A DNA stretch of 43,435 nucleotides, from assembly GCA_021774695.1 (NCBI GenBank), contig JAJFIU010000097.1, positions 1 through 43,435 of the forward strand, written 5' to 3'. The notes beneath the pieces are model-generated. The model did not search any database. It was given only the letters and a program-made list of their open reading frames with translations, and was not told where the DNA came from. The stretch comes from Alphaproteobacteria bacterium. GTDB taxonomy: Bacteria; Pseudomonadota; Alphaproteobacteria; Sphingomonadales; Kordiimonadaceae. Made by a program: the position numbers and the translations under genes. Shown piece by piece: positions 14,583 to 24,109 of this stretch. Position 1 is the first letter of the stretch. Each line of letters starts with the position of its first letter.

Positions 14583-16922
14583 TTAACTTGCAACAGCTTC
14601 TAGTATTTTTTTCTTCAGGACAGGTGCAGCAATGGGCTTGGCGACAAAGGTAGTCGCACCGGCTTTCATGCACTCATCGATGGCGTTCTGGTCGGACGCA
14701 GCACTAATCACGATGATCGGCATTGCTAGTCCCAACGCCCGAATTTCCCTGATTGCAATGGCTCCGTTCAAGCCGGGCATATGGTAATCCATCAAAATAC
14801 AGTCATAAGATTTGATTTCCACCGCCTTGACAGCTTTATCGCCGTCAGTCGCACCGGTAACGCTACAGTGCCATCCAGATACTATTTTGCAGAGCAAGTC
14901 GAGGATGACGGGATTGTCTTCAACGATCAAGATGGACATATCTTCAAGTAATTTATAATTCCTCTGTACTGGCAGGTTTTTGCCTTCGCGGATATTGAAA
15001 TTCTGTGACGGCGTGTTGGCGTCATAAAGGCCTTTGGCCAACTGGAGCAAGCTATTGAGTGCAACAGGCCGGGGCAACAGGCTTGCCTCCAGGTTTTGCA
15101 GTGCAGAGGTGTCGCAAGCTGGCGGGTTGTAGGCCATTAGGACAAGATCGATTTCTGTATCGACGGCTGCATGACTGATGTTGCGGGCAATATTGACGCC
15201 GTTTTCAGTTCCAATAAATTCACTGACAAAGACCAGATACCGGACTTTGTTGGTGTTTGTAAGAATGTTAATCGCCGCTTGCTCATCCTCAGCATACTCT
15301 ACCGTAAAACCAATGTCTGAAAGATAGTCGCCGAGCACCAAATGGTCGCCGGTTTCATCGTGAACTATCAATGACCGCCTGCCCGTGCAACTCGATTGGA
15401 CAATGTCCAATGGTGATTGAGCTCGTGAACTTAGCGCAAAATGGACATGGATTTGCTGCCCACCTTGCGGGTCCTCTACTATTGAAAGGTCACCGCCCAT
15501 GGCTTCGGCAAGATACCGAGCAGTTGCCAGATTCCACGATAGTGTTCCGTCGCTTGTTTGAGAGCGGTTTGAAAAGGCTTTAGCGGCAGGTGGGGAAAGA
15601 AAGGCGCTCACGCCGGTTGTAGATGCAACTAGTTGATAACTGATACTTTTCACGCCGGGCGTTTGGGCCGTCAAAGCTAGGTTGATTGTACCTCGACCAA
15701 TAGTTCCCAATATTTCAGATAAGATGATGGTTACAATTTGTTTTATCCGGCGGGCATCACCAATTGCTTTTGTCGGGCAACTTGTGGGTATATGTAGTGC
15801 GAGCGGCGGCCCGGCGTCACGCCGTTCGAGGCGTGAATCATCAACGACTTCTTCAAGCATAGTTCGTAGATCAATATATTCGGTCTCCAGCTTTAGCTCC
15901 GACGTTTCCAGGCGAGTATAATCTAAAATCTGAGTTACCTTGACGGCAAGTTCCCGAGAAGACCGTTCAATTGTTTCCAGATAAGATTTTTGGGCCGTTG
16001 GCAAATCTCCTTTGTGCATCAGAGCTATGCCGCTTGTAATACTATTGAGAGGCGTTTTCAGCTCGTGCCCCACAGCCGATAGGAAAATTGATTTCGTCTG
16101 GTTGGTGCGCTGGAATAGACGCACGAGCCTATCGGCGCGCCGCCAAAACAACGCCAAAATGACCAATATTGATACGGTAAACAGGATCACGGGAAGAGCC
16201 AGATCAGAAAGAAAATCTGTGCCTGGCGTCTTGGGTTCCCATGTAAGATAACCGCTGGAGCCCAGAGCAAGATGAACTATATTCGGATCAACATCGGTCA
16301 CAGGGGTCAGGGTATTCAGTTCCAGTTTACTCTCGATCTCGGAAAGCTTCGAGGCGTCCAGTTTTTCAAGTATCACCAGTATGTTCCGCTGGCGATCGAG
16401 CATTGCTTGTTCAACCAGCGGTTCGCTCTCAGGCCAGACGGTACCGGCACCGACAATATATATCCCACTATCAAAAGAGATATATCCTCGTAGGGCTTGA
16501 GGAGCTTTTAGACGGATTGGCAAGTTACGCTGCAGTGTCCTGACAAGGTGGCCGTAGTTGCGTTGGCTCAAGGTCTCGTCTTGATTGTTATAGTTGCTAT
16601 AAAGCAGGTGACCGCCAGTTTGAATTAACAAAATAGCATCGATGTCAGAAGTGGCATGAACTAGATTGCCGATTGTCGAGTCGAACCAAGCCTCGTCAAA
16701 CGACAGAACAGTTTTGATGTAGGTTTCTTCCCATTCGGCATTGTCCTGCGTTTGAAGTTCAAGAAATTGTTGTTTTGTGGCTAACTCGGCAACAAGGAGC
16801 CGACTTTCATAGACCGTGTTTTCCGCATCCATGCGGTTGGCCATCAACATGAAAGTAATGCTGAGGGCCGTTGCTAATAGTACAATTGCCCACAATGCAG
16901 GTGTAATAATTTGACGTAACAT
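14583..16922 (-). CDS. hybrid histidine kinase with degenerate ATPase domain and two receiver domains
   Basis: 779 residues from the ATG at 16922, with GGGGGA 10 bases before it. TM1 spans about 8-28, then a CHASE4-like periplasmic sensor (about 30-235) and TM2 (about 241-260). HisKA has the phospho-acceptor His at about 286 in VGHELKTPLNS. The ATPase region (about 380-497) lacks the usual N-box Asn (IILSEILGTIG), and no DxGxG or GxGLGL box is visible; in their place is GTLSWNLATARYLAEAMGG. The first receiver (about 516-630) lacks the phospho-acceptor Asp (LVFVSEFIG). The second (about 661-779) is canonical, with VEDN, Asp 712 in LMDYHMP, and a KP lysine. It may act as a phosphatase or accept phosphate from a partner kinase. 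Confidence 0.88.
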   Translation of the reverse strand: MLRQIITPALWAIVLLATALSITFMLMANRMDAENTVYESRLLVAELATKQQFLELQTQDNAEWEETYIKTVLSFDEAWFDSTIGNLVHATSDIDAILLIQTGGHLLYSNYNNQDETLSQRNYGHLVRTLQRNLPIRLKAPQALRGYISFDSGIYIVGAGTVWPESEPLVEQAMLDRQRNILVILEKLDASKLSEIESKLELNTLTPVTDVDPNIVHLALGSSGYLTWEPKTPGTDFLSDLALPVILFTVSILVILALFWRRADRLVRLFQRTNQTKSIFLSAVGHELKTPLNSITSGIALMHKGDLPTAQKSYLETIERSSRELAVKVTQILDYTRLETSELKLETEYIDLRTMLEEVVDDSRLERRDAGPPLALHIPTSCPTKAIGDARRIKQIVTIILSEILGTIGRGTINLALTAQTPGVKSISYQLVASTTGVSAFLSPPAAKAFSNRSQTSDGTLSWNLATARYLAEAMGGDLSIVEDPQGGQQIHVHFALSSRAQSPLDIVQSSCTGRRSLIVHDETGDHLVLGDYLSDIGFTVEYAEDEQAAINILTNTNKVRYLVFVSEFIGTENGVNIARNISHAAVDTEIDLVLMAYNPPACDTSALQNLEASLLPRPVALNSLLQLAKGLYDANTPSQNFNIREGKNLPVQRNYKLLEDMSILIVEDNPVILDLLCKIVSGWHCSVTGATDGDKAVKAVEIKSYDCILMDYHMPGLNGAIAIREIRALGLAMPIIVISAASDQNAIDECMKAGATTFVAKPIAAPVLKKKILEAVAS

Positions 16923-17305
16923 TAGGTATTCATCCCCCAAACACCCTGTATAGTAAATAGCACTGCCTGTAAATTTATCGTCAAGTTTAAAGAAGGAAAT
17001 AAAATTATGTCGCTGCGTGCCGCATTAGCAAGACATATTAAGCCCTGCGCGACTTAAAATATTGAATAACGGCCTTTACTCATTGTCGGGGTGGGTCTTT
17101 CCTGTGATGGTGGACTTCCAAGTATAGCCGTTGACGCTGGATTTATTCTTAAGTGTGAAGATTGCAAACAGCGAAATACGAGAACGAGGTCGAGGCATTG
17201 TTCACTGATATGTTTATTCTTGCCAGTTGTTGGGTTTGTAACTACTCCTTACATACACACGCATCTGTTTTGCACGACCTTGAGGCAAGGACGAGATAAC
17301 GCCGC
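16923..17305. other. non-coding stretch between divergent kinase and ATPase genes
   Basis: The stretch should hold the promoters of both flanking genes, but I find no promoter pair convincing enough to mark. A 16-codon frame at 17007-17057 (MSLRAALARHIKPCAT) has a good AAGGA site and could be a leader peptide; without similarity it stays unsupported. Confidence 0.35.
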
Positions 17306-18373
17306 ATGTATGACGACTATTATAAACTAAGCGGGCGCCCATTTCAGCTGACGCCGGATCCCAAATATTATTTTCAATCACAGTCTCATGATCCGATTAT
17401 TGAATATCTATCTGGCGATGTAAAAACGCCCGAGGGGTTTGTTTTGGTGACTGGTGATATTGGCACTGGCAAAACTACCCTTGCGCGACATATCCTGAAA
17501 ATGCTGGCTGATAGTGACTATGTCTGCGGCATGATGTCAAATACCCGTATTGAGGGCGGTGATCTGTTCGTAACCATTTTGACGGCATTCGAATTGGATA
17601 CCCGCGCGGCGAATGTGGATGCTTTGTTGCAAAAATTGCGTGAATTCGGGCAAGACATACAATCAAGTGGGCGGCAGCCTGTTCTGGTCATAGATGAAGC
17701 GCAAAATCTTTCCAACAGTGCGCTTGAGGAATTGCGCGGCGCGATAGCAGGAGAGGCAGGCACACCACCGCTGATGCACTGTATTCTTCTTGGACAGCCT
17801 AATCTTCATGAACGAATTAATTCTGAACCTTCCCTAAAATCACTTTCTGACTGCGTGAGTGTTACCTGCCAACTAAAATCGTTAACTGCGGAGGAATCGA
17901 CGGCCTATCTTCTACACCGACTGCGTATGGTCGGCTGGAACAACAACCCGGCGTTCACCGAAGATGCGCTTGCGGGACTCCACACCAACAGTGGCGGTAT
18001 CCCAAGACAGTTAAATTCCTTGTGCGCGCGGCTTCTTCTCCATGGTGCCCTTGAGGAACTGCAAGAACTTGACCTTGAAGCCCTCGATAGTGTTGCCTCT
18101 GGCATGGCCGAAGAAACCAAGCTGAATGCGTCGCATCGTGAACGGATTACATCGCTTGCACATTCGGGTGTATCAAATACTTCTATGGGCGGCGCAAATA
18201 ACGCCGCGTCGCCGCTTGAACTAGCAGGGCAAAAAAGCCCAAAACCGGAGCCGGAAGAAGATGCTGGCGAAGTGGACGGACGGCTCGATAAGCTGGAAGG
18301 CATGATGCAATCGCAGGATGCGACCTTGAAGCAGCTGACAAGTTTGATGACCCAACTTGCCCAGAAGAAATAG
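17306..18373 (+). CDS. ExeA/GspA-type AAA ATPase
   Basis: A 355-residue P-loop ATPase. It opens with the ExeA signature YYKLSGRPFQLTPDPKYYF. Walker A is GDIGTGKTT (about 50-58), Walker B is VLVIDEAQN, and a sensor-like LLGQPNLHERI follows. An arginine-rich lid region with GGIPRQLNSLCARLLL completes the AAA module (to about 270). The Pro/Glu-rich linker and C-terminal coiled coil (DGRLDKLEGMMQSQDATLKQ) are extra. Relatives assist secretin assembly in type II secretion or serve exopolysaccharide/XrtA loci; none of those genes is nearby, so the job here is open. It faces the hybrid kinase divergently. Confidence 0.8.
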   Translation: MYDDYYKLSGRPFQLTPDPKYYFQSQSHDPIIEYLSGDVKTPEGFVLVTGDIGTGKTTLARHILKMLADSDYVCGMMSNTRIEGGDLFVTILTAFELDTRAANVDALLQKLREFGQDIQSSGRQPVLVIDEAQNLSNSALEELRGAIAGEAGTPPLMHCILLGQPNLHERINSEPSLKSLSDCVSVTCQLKSLTAEESTAYLLHRLRMVGWNNNPAFTEDALAGLHTNSGGIPRQLNSLCARLLLHGALEELQELDLEALDSVASGMAEETKLNASHRERITSLAHSGVSNTSMGGANNAASPLELAGQKSPKPEPEEDAGEVDGRLDKLEGMMQSQDATLKQLTSLMTQLAQKK

Positions 18374-18401
18374 CGTGCCGTAATCGCGCGTTCCTTGCCC
18401 T

Positions 18402-18434
18402 ATAACTATTTTATGACCCGATAACTGTTTTGTG
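18402..18434. repeat. short direct repeat upstream of the hydrolase gene
   Basis: ATAACTATTTTATG (18402-18415) and ATAACTGTTTTGTG (18421-18434) agree at 12 of 14 positions and start 19 bp apart, roughly two helical turns. They lie 65-98 bp before the metallo-hydrolase start. They may be a tandem regulator site or simply AT-rich chance. Confidence 0.3.
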
Positions 18435-18499
18435 GAATGCGTCTTTTCATTGTGCGCGCATAACACTAGTATCCGCACGGAAAGTGCAAGGAGTGCAGT

Positions 18500-19153
18500 A
18501 TGCTGAAAGCCCAAATCGTTCCAGTTACCGATTTTGCGCAAAATTGCAGTATCATCTGGTGTGATGAAACCATGGAAGGTGCGTTGGTTGATCCGGGAGG
18601 CGACCCAGAAAAACTAATGGCTCAGGCGGAGAAACTAGGCATTAAGCTTACCAAAATATTGTTAACCCACGGGCATCTGGATCACGCTGGCGGTGCAGCG
18701 GATATTAAAGCGAAGTTGGATTTGCCAATTATAGGCCCCCACAAAGAAGATAAATTCTGGCTGGATCAAATAGAAGACCATGCAGCGCAGTATAATATGA
18801 CAGGGCTGAAATGCTGCGAACCTGATCAGTGGCTGAATGACGGCGACAGTGTCAAGGTGGGCAATGTGAAACTGGAAGTTTACCACACGCCGGGCCACAC
18901 GCCCGGGCATGTTATTTTGTTTGACCGCACCCACCGAGTGGCCTTTGTCGGTGACGTTTTGTTCAAAGGCTCGGTTGGCAGAACAGACTTTCCGCGCGGT
19001 GACACTCAAACGCTTTTGAATGCAATCCAGCAAAAATTGTGGCCACTGGGCGACGATGTAACTTTTGTACCGGGCCATGGGCCGTTATCGACTTTCGGTG
19101 CTGAGCGGCAGACGAACCCTTTTGTCGCCGACCATGTTCTTGCTGCGCAGTAG
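18500..19153 (+). CDS. metallo-beta-lactamase-fold hydrolase, glyoxalase II-like (YcbL type)
   Basis: A 217-residue cytoplasmic hydrolase. The metal-binding motif THGHLDHAGG is at about 54-63 (HxHxDH). The next His is in HTPGHTPGH (about 133), the bridging Asp is in VGDVLFKGSVGRTD, and the last His is in PGHGPLSTFG near the C-terminus. The length and the GSVGRTDFPRGD segment match short glyoxalase-II-like enzymes such as YcbL, which lack the C-terminal glutathione-binding helices of GloB. A thioester hydrolase acting on S-lactoylglutathione or similar is likely. It has its own AAGGAG site and no close operon partner. Confidence 0.85.
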   Translation: MLKAQIVPVTDFAQNCSIIWCDETMEGALVDPGGDPEKLMAQAEKLGIKLTKILLTHGHLDHAGGAADIKAKLDLPIIGPHKEDKFWLDQIEDHAAQYNMTGLKCCEPDQWLNDGDSVKVGNVKLEVYHTPGHTPGHVILFDRTHRVAFVGDVLFKGSVGRTDFPRGDTQTLLNAIQQKLWPLGDDVTFVPGHGPLSTFGAERQTNPFVADHVLAAQ

Positions 19154-19231
19154 ATAAAAATACGCCCAAATAGCTAATGCTTCGCTGGCTTCACGAAAAA
19201 CCTTTTGCTATAAAGTGGTTATAGGGGTGCC

Positions 19232-20836
19232 ATGCTTAAATATTTTCGTAAATGGTCGATCGCGCTAAAGCGCCGCAGACTTAGCAAAGAGCGGGCGCAG
19301 TTGAAGCGCTATGTTTCAATTGAAGAAGACACCCGTGACGGCGGCATTCGATGTAATAACTGCCGGGCGCCGCTAACCGGGCCATTCTGTCACATATGCG
19401 GACAACGTGACGACGACCTGCGCCGACCAATCTGGACATTTTTCCGCGAATTATTTGACGCACTTTTCGACACCGATAGCAAAATCATAAAAACAATTTT
19501 GATGCTTGTTATGGTACCCGGCGGACTGTCGCGCGCGTTTATGGAAGGCAGGCGTGCCAGGTTCCTGCCGCCATTTCGGCTGTATGTGGTGCTTTTGTTC
19601 GTGTTTTTCTCGGTGATCAGTATCGCAAATATATTGATCATCGACATTCATGTAGAACCCAAAGCAGAGCAGGTCGCGGCGCGCGAAGCGTTTGAGGCCA
19701 AGCTGGAAGCGCAGCTGGAAGAGGTTGAGCAAGCACGGGTTGAAGCCGCCGCCGCGCGCGAGAAAGTACTTGAAAACCGGGGAGTTCCGAACAGTGAAGA
19801 TGTTCCGTCGCTCGAATTGAAGATAGACGGCCTGCCCGAATTGGACGAACTGGAGGCACAAATCAGGGAACAAGCCGGTGATTTTTCAGCTCAACAGAGC
19901 CAACGATCAGCGGCGCAAATTCTGAAGATACTGGAAGCTGTTGAGCAAATAGAGGCAGCAAACGGTACCGATTCTGTACAATTAAAAAGCCTGCTCGGCG
20001 ATATTGCCGAACAGGTAATCGAGACCGACGATAACGGTGCGTCAGATGTCGCGCTGGCTAAGAACAGGGTCCGCGAACTGTTGGACAGCCCAGATAACAG
20101 CTTGACCCCTGGCTCACGAGGGGCGCTGGAAGCTATACTGGCAATAGACCCTGCGACAGTGCAAACCATTAACAGTAGCGGCGATGGCCAACCCGGCTTC
20201 AGCTTTGGTGATTTGCCCTATAATTTTGATATTGAAATGTTTGTGCGCGACAGCAATGAAGCACGTGAAGGAATTAAACAGGAAGATATTGATTTTGTAT
20301 TGCAGGACCCCAACACGCCTGAACTTATGAAAAAAGCCACCCTGGGATTTATGGCGGGGCTACGCTCGCCGCGCGAATTTAATAAGCTTTTCAATGAATG
20401 GTTGCCGTGGGCACTGGTAATATTAATGCCGGTTTTTGCTGGAATTCTCAGGCTAACTCACTGGGGAAAACGCCGCTACTATTTGAACCAGTTGGTTTTT
20501 GCCCTGCATTTTCACAGTTTCCTTTTCGTAATGATGACTATTTTTGCTTTCATTGTGCCCGCTGTGGGCGGTGAAAATGCGTTCGGCATATTCTGGTGGG
20601 GCACATCGTTGTATTTAATCATCGCCCTTAAAGTAGGCCAGGACCAAGGCTGGATCAGGTCATTTTTCAAGGCCGGGTTTATCTGGGTTAGTTATTTTGC
20701 CGTTATGATGATGACCATGACAATTGTAATGTTTTTGGGCATAACCGATTCGAGTTTGGGCGAAATTTGGGATCTTGTGCAGGATGCCAGCAACGAGGCG
20801 GAAGCAAGGGCCTCGTTGCCGGGTAATTCGCAGTAG
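19232..20836 (+). CDS. DUF3667 zinc-ribbon membrane protein with a large coiled insert
   Basis: 534 residues. The N-terminal zinc ribbon has Cys at about 41, 44, 53 and 56 (CNNCRAPLTGPFCHICGQR). The DUF3667 stretch FFRELFDALFDTDSKIIKT and GRRARFLPPFRLYVVLLFVF leads into TM1 (about 108-134). Then comes a 260-residue soluble segment, Glu/Ala-rich and predicted coiled coil at its start (AKLEAQLEEVEQARVEAAAA). Four more helices follow (from about 388). Typical DUF3667 proteins are roughly half this size, so the insert is unusual. If the ribbon is cytoplasmic, the insert faces the periplasm. Function unknown. GGGG lies 6 bases before the ATG. Confidence 0.75.
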   Translation: MLKYFRKWSIALKRRRLSKERAQLKRYVSIEEDTRDGGIRCNNCRAPLTGPFCHICGQRDDDLRRPIWTFFRELFDALFDTDSKIIKTILMLVMVPGGLSRAFMEGRRARFLPPFRLYVVLLFVFFSVISIANILIIDIHVEPKAEQVAAREAFEAKLEAQLEEVEQARVEAAAAREKVLENRGVPNSEDVPSLELKIDGLPELDELEAQIREQAGDFSAQQSQRSAAQILKILEAVEQIEAANGTDSVQLKSLLGDIAEQVIETDDNGASDVALAKNRVRELLDSPDNSLTPGSRGALEAILAIDPATVQTINSSGDGQPGFSFGDLPYNFDIEMFVRDSNEAREGIKQEDIDFVLQDPNTPELMKKATLGFMAGLRSPREFNKLFNEWLPWALVILMPVFAGILRLTHWGKRRYYLNQLVFALHFHSFLFVMMTIFAFIVPAVGGENAFGIFWWGTSLYLIIALKVGQDQGWIRSFFKAGFIWVSYFAVMMMTMTIVMFLGITDSSLGEIWDLVQDASNEAEARASLPGNSQ

Positions 20837-20851
20837 TAAAGTAAAATTTGA

Positions 20852-21445
20852 CTATGCCGCTATTGCGCTTACCTGTTCGCGGGCACGTTTCATTGCTATG
20901 TCAGCGCCTTTGCCGGATTCGGCGGCATCGATGATGGTGATGTCTGTAATGCCGACAAACTTGAGCGCTTGCCGCATATAGGTTGTTGCGAAATCAATAT
21001 CGCTGCCAATGGGAGTGCCGCCAGAGGAAACTACCAAAAATGCTCGCTTGTCTTTCAAAAGGCCTTCAGGGCCGCTCGCCGTATATTGAAAAGTCAGGCG
21101 TGCACGGGCAATCATATCAACCCACGCTTTCAGGCTGGCCGGAATTCCAAAGTTGTAAATAGGCAATCCGATAACGATTGTATCTGCGTCTTTTAGCTCT
21201 TGAACCAGGTTGTCTGAATAGGCCAATTTTTGCTGCTGGCTTTCAGAGCGATCTTCTGCGGGTGTGAAATTGGCGTTGACCCAGTCTTCATCAACAAAGG
21301 GAATGCCTGCCGCGACATTGCGTTCAATTGTGGCGGCGTTTGGGTTTAGTATTGCGATGAGTTCGCGGGTTAGGATTCTGGTACTGGACTGCGCGCTGCG
21401 AGCGCTGCTGTCGATGCGTAAAATGGTTGAGGCGGAATGTGTCAC
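20852..21445 (-). CDS. azoR: FMN-dependent NADH-azoreductase
   Basis: A 197-residue flavodoxin-fold quinone/azo reductase, the normal family size. Evidence is the phosphate-binding start LRIDSSARSAQSSTR, the FMN-binding loop LPIYNFGIPASLKAW (about 95-109), the following DMIARARLTFQYT, the GPEGLLKDKRAFLVVSSGGT segment, and FVGITDITIIDA. It reduces quinones and azo compounds with NADH in the cytoplasm, generally as thiol or electrophile defence. Its 3' end converges on the DUF3667 gene with only 15 bases between stops. It is next to msrB but oriented in series with a 114-bp gap and a hairpin in between. Confidence 0.92.
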   Translation of the reverse strand: MTHSASTILRIDSSARSAQSSTRILTRELIAILNPNAATIERNVAAGIPFVDEDWVNANFTPAEDRSESQQQKLAYSDNLVQELKDADTIVIGLPIYNFGIPASLKAWVDMIARARLTFQYTASGPEGLLKDKRAFLVVSSGGTPIGSDIDFATTYMRQALKFVGITDITIIDAAESGKGADIAMKRAREQVSAIAA

Positions 21446-21518
21446 TGGTTTGCTCCTGTAAGTTTCTATTACAGGTATTTAGTGTTTACAGAAGCACAGC
21501 ACTAGCAGCTCATTAGAA

Positions 21519-21552
21519 GACACAGCGTTGCAATAAACCGAACGCTGGTGTC
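21519..21552 (-). terminator. hairpin after msrB, possible terminator
   Basis: GACACAGCGTT (21519-21529) pairs with AACGCTGGTGTC (21541-21552) as an 11-bp stem with one bulged base and an 11-base loop. It lies 8 bases past the msrB stop in the leftward direction. The following TTCTAATG is only weakly U-rich, so termination may be partial or Rho-assisted. Confidence 0.4.
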
Positions 21553-21559
21553 AGTCGTT

Positions 21560-21961
21560 CTAGCGGGCGCTCAGGTTGAGTGACGCTGAGTTTGTGCAAT
21601 AGCGAAGTCCGGTTGGTTGCGGGCCGTCTGGGAACACGTGGCCCACATGGCTTTCGCAGGTTGAGCAAACAATCTCCGTGCGAACCATGCCCAGGCTTCC
21701 GTCAGTGTGTTCGATTAAACAAGCCGCGTTGGCCGGGGCCCAAAAACTGGGCCACCCAGAACCACTATCGTATTTTGTCTCGCTATCAAACAAGTCTGCC
21801 CCGCATCCAGCACAGCAGTAGGTTCCGGCGGTTTTGGTGTCCCAGTATTTGCCAGTGAAGGCGGGCTCGGTTCCGCCGCAGCGGCAGACCGAATATTGTT
21901 CAGGCGTCAGTTTTTCGCGCCATTCATTGTCGGACACTGGCATATTATTGTCATCAGTCAT
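21560..21961 (-). CDS. msrB: peptide-methionine (R)-S-oxide reductase
   Basis: A 133-residue cytoplasmic repair enzyme that reduces methionine-R-sulfoxide in proteins. It shows the SelR fold: [46 protein letters not shown] and [17 protein letters not shown]. Two CxxC pairs (CAGC and CSTC) bind the structural zinc. The catalytic Cys is in the C-terminal RYCTNSASL. The start [10 protein letters not shown] at 21961 is favoured because it falls just after the sppA stop and follows an AGGTG site; a start at 21985 would overlap sppA. It is transcribed with sppA. Confidence 0.94.
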   Translation of the reverse strand: MTDDNNMPVSDNEWREKLTPEQYSVCRCGGTEPAFTGKYWDTKTAGTYCCAGCGADLFDSETKYDSGSGWPSFWAPANAACLIEHTDGSLGMVRTEIVCSTCESHVGHVFPDGPQPTGLRYCTNSASLNLSAR

Positions 21962-21965
21962 ATTT

Positions 21966-23801
21966 TTATCGCACCTTGCATTCAAAACAAATCAGATAGC
22001 GTCCTAGTGGGTCATTGAGATTAGACAGGAATTTGCTGTCGTCCAGAACATTCAATGCTGCCTCTATGAACGGTGACGGGGCAGGGGAGCTAAAACGTTT
22101 CAGGCTTTCGCCGTCAACCGATGAATTGAGAATGCTGGCAATCCACTGATCAAATTGGTCAGGTTGTTCGCGGTAGAAAACCAACGCATAGTCTTCCTCA
22201 ACACCAGCAGCTCGCGCTGCTGCAGCGACAGCGTCATCAAACCCGCCCAAATGGTCTACTAGCCCCAGTTCTTTGGCTGTGGAGCCCACCCAAACGCGGC
22301 CTTGTGCGATTTTATCAACATCTTCCACTGTCATGTTGCGACCCTTGGCAACCAGGGACAGGAATTCCCCGTAGCCAGATTCGATGCTTTGCTGGATCAC
22401 ATCTTTGGTCAGGTCGCTCAATGGCCGCGTAACATTAAAGGCGCCTGCTAGCGGCGTTGTGCCAACACCGTCGGTACTGACACCGATTTTGTCGAGTGTG
22501 TTCTCGTAGGTTGGTATAATGCCGAAAATTCCAATCGAACCGGTGATTGAACTGGGTGCCGCCCAAATTTCATCAGCGGTCGCGGCAATCCAATATCCGC
22601 CAGACGCAGCAACCGGTCCGAAAGAGGCAATAACTTTAATACCTTGGTTTTGTGCGGTTTCCAGCTCTTGTCTGATAAGCTCAGAGGCAAAAGATGATCC
22701 GCCGGGGCTATCTACCCGCAGCAAAATTGCTGCTGTTTTTGAGTTATTGCGGGCGTTCCTGATATAGCCGACAATGGTCTCGGCTGCGGTAACAGATACC
22801 GGGCCATCGCCCATTACAATCTCGCCCTGCGCGGTGATGACGGCTATTTGGTTGTTGCCGTTTTGATTGTCGTCTGTTGCCGCGAGGTAGGATTGAAAAT
22901 CTATCTGCTTGAAGGAATTGCCGAAGCCATTGCTGCCAAACTCTTGCATCAAGTCGTCGCGCCATTTTGATCGCGGCGCAAGTTCGTCAACCAAGCGATT
23001 GTTAAGCGCGAGCGCAGCGAAACTGCCGCCCGCAGACTTCAATTGACTGGAAATATTTTCGATATCGTTTGCAATTTTACCTGGTTCAAATTCGCGTGCC
23101 TCGGCAACAGATGCTTGATACTGCTGCCACAACGTACCTAAAAACTCGCTGTTTGCTTCTTTTGCCGCTTCAGACATGTCATCGCGGATGTAGGGCTCAA
23201 CGGCGGACTTGAATGTGCCGACCCGGAATACGTTTACGGTCGCACCTATTTTGTCCAACAGGCTTTTGTAAAACAACGGATAGCTACCGTAACCGGTGAG
23301 CAGCACATTGCCTTGTGGGTTCATGTAGATTTTGTCTGCTTCTGCAGCAATCATATAGTCGGACTGGCTATAGGCTGAAGAAAGGGCAAATACCTTCTTG
23401 CCGCTGGATTTGAAGTCTTTGACCGCTGCAGCGATGGTGTGCATGTGGCTGGGTGCAGCGCCAGCCATGCTGTCTGTAACCAACGCCAGTGCACTTATGC
23501 GGTTATCGTCTTTGGCCCTGCTCAGCGCAGCGGTGATGTCATGAATGCTGGTTTGTGCCGGTTGACGATTAAAATCACCATACAAAGCGGCATATGGGTC
23601 TGGTAGTTCGGTGATTTCTACAATCTGACCTTCAGGCCACAATACAAGCACAGCGCCGTCTGGCACGTTTGGTACCTGCTGAGGGTTGCGGGCACCTGCC
23701 ACGACAACAAAACCGATTATCACCAATATTCCAATGGTAAATCCGCCAAGACTGATGACAAAGTTGCCCATCGCCTTGATGATGTTCCATAAACCCTTCA
23801 T
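21966..23801 (-). CDS. sppA: signal peptide peptidase SppA, 67K type
   Basis: 611 residues from [14 protein letters not shown], with CGGAG 9 bases upstream; the frame opens 9 codons earlier without a better start. One N-terminal membrane anchor (about 13-38) is followed by two ClpP-like halves, as in the long SppA form. The general-base Lys lies in the first half, in [11 protein letters not shown] (about 205). The nucleophile Ser lies in the second half, in [13 protein letters not shown] (about 400), followed by [11 protein letters not shown]. It cleaves leftover signal peptides in the inner membrane. msrB follows 4 bases after its stop, so the two are one transcript. Confidence 0.94.
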   Translation of the reverse strand: MKGLWNIIKAMGNFVISLGGFTIGILVIIGFVVVAGARNPQQVPNVPDGAVLVLWPEGQIVEITELPDPYAALYGDFNRQPAQTSIHDITAALSRAKDDNRISALALVTDSMAGAAPSHMHTIAAAVKDFKSSGKKVFALSSAYSQSDYMIAAEADKIYMNPQGNVLLTGYGSYPLFYKSLLDKIGATVNVFRVGTFKSAVEPYIRDDMSEAAKEANSEFLGTLWQQYQASVAEAREFEPGKIANDIENISSQLKSAGGSFAALALNNRLVDELAPRSKWRDDLMQEFGSNGFGNSFKQIDFQSYLAATDDNQNGNNQIAVITAQGEIVMGDGPVSVTAAETIVGYIRNARNNSKTAAILLRVDSPGGSSFASELIRQELETAQNQGIKVIASFGPVAASGGYWIAATADEIWAAPSSITGSIGIFGIIPTYENTLDKIGVSTDGVGTTPLAGAFNVTRPLSDLTKDVIQQSIESGYGEFLSLVAKGRNMTVEDVDKIAQGRVWVGSTAKELGLVDHLGGFDDAVAAAARAAGVEEDYALVFYREQPDQFDQWIASILNSSVDGESLKRFSSPAPSPFIEAALNVLDDSKFLSNLNDPLGRYLICFECKVR

Positions 23802-23863
23802 GACTAAAAACTCCGAATTCCAGGACATGCAGATTATGCTCGGTCCTGGCTGTTACTCTTTTG

Positions 23864-23977
23864 TTAAAGGTGCGACTGATATATGGCTACGTCAAGGCGC
23901 AGCCCCAAATAAATGCCGATGAAACAGATGAAAAACAACATAAATGCGACTAGTCGGCGGATAAAATGACCATTCAC
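23864..23977 (-). CDS. possible 37-residue single-pass membrane peptide
   Basis: From a GTG at 23977 the leftward frame encodes a basic start (about 8 residues with RR), then VAFMLFFICFIGIYLGL, a clean transmembrane helix, and a short polar end. Charge distribution and hydrophobic pattern look like a real small membrane protein, and it lies 62 bp ahead of sppA on the same strand. The ribosome-binding site is weak and I recognise no family, so it may be chance. Confidence 0.3.
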   Translation of the reverse strand: MNGHFIRRLVAFMLFFICFIGIYLGLRLDVAIYQSHL

Positions 23978-24109
23978 GCAGATTGCCCATCTGATTGTAT
24001 GTGGAGAGATGGACGGATACTGGTTGCGTACTATATTGCAGATGATAAAGGTATCCGCGGAATTGAGGGAACCACTCTCTTGTTCCAATAGTCTGTTTTG
24101 GGAATATTT

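Noticed and set aside
17007..17057. 16-codon frame with a good AAGGA site
   Set aside because: Too short to judge and no similarity; kept only as a remark for the gap.
23966..24091. 41-codon rightward frame before the thioesterase gene
   Set aside because: No ribosome-binding site, no hydrophobic or domain pattern, and it overlaps the more plausible leftward small membrane frame.
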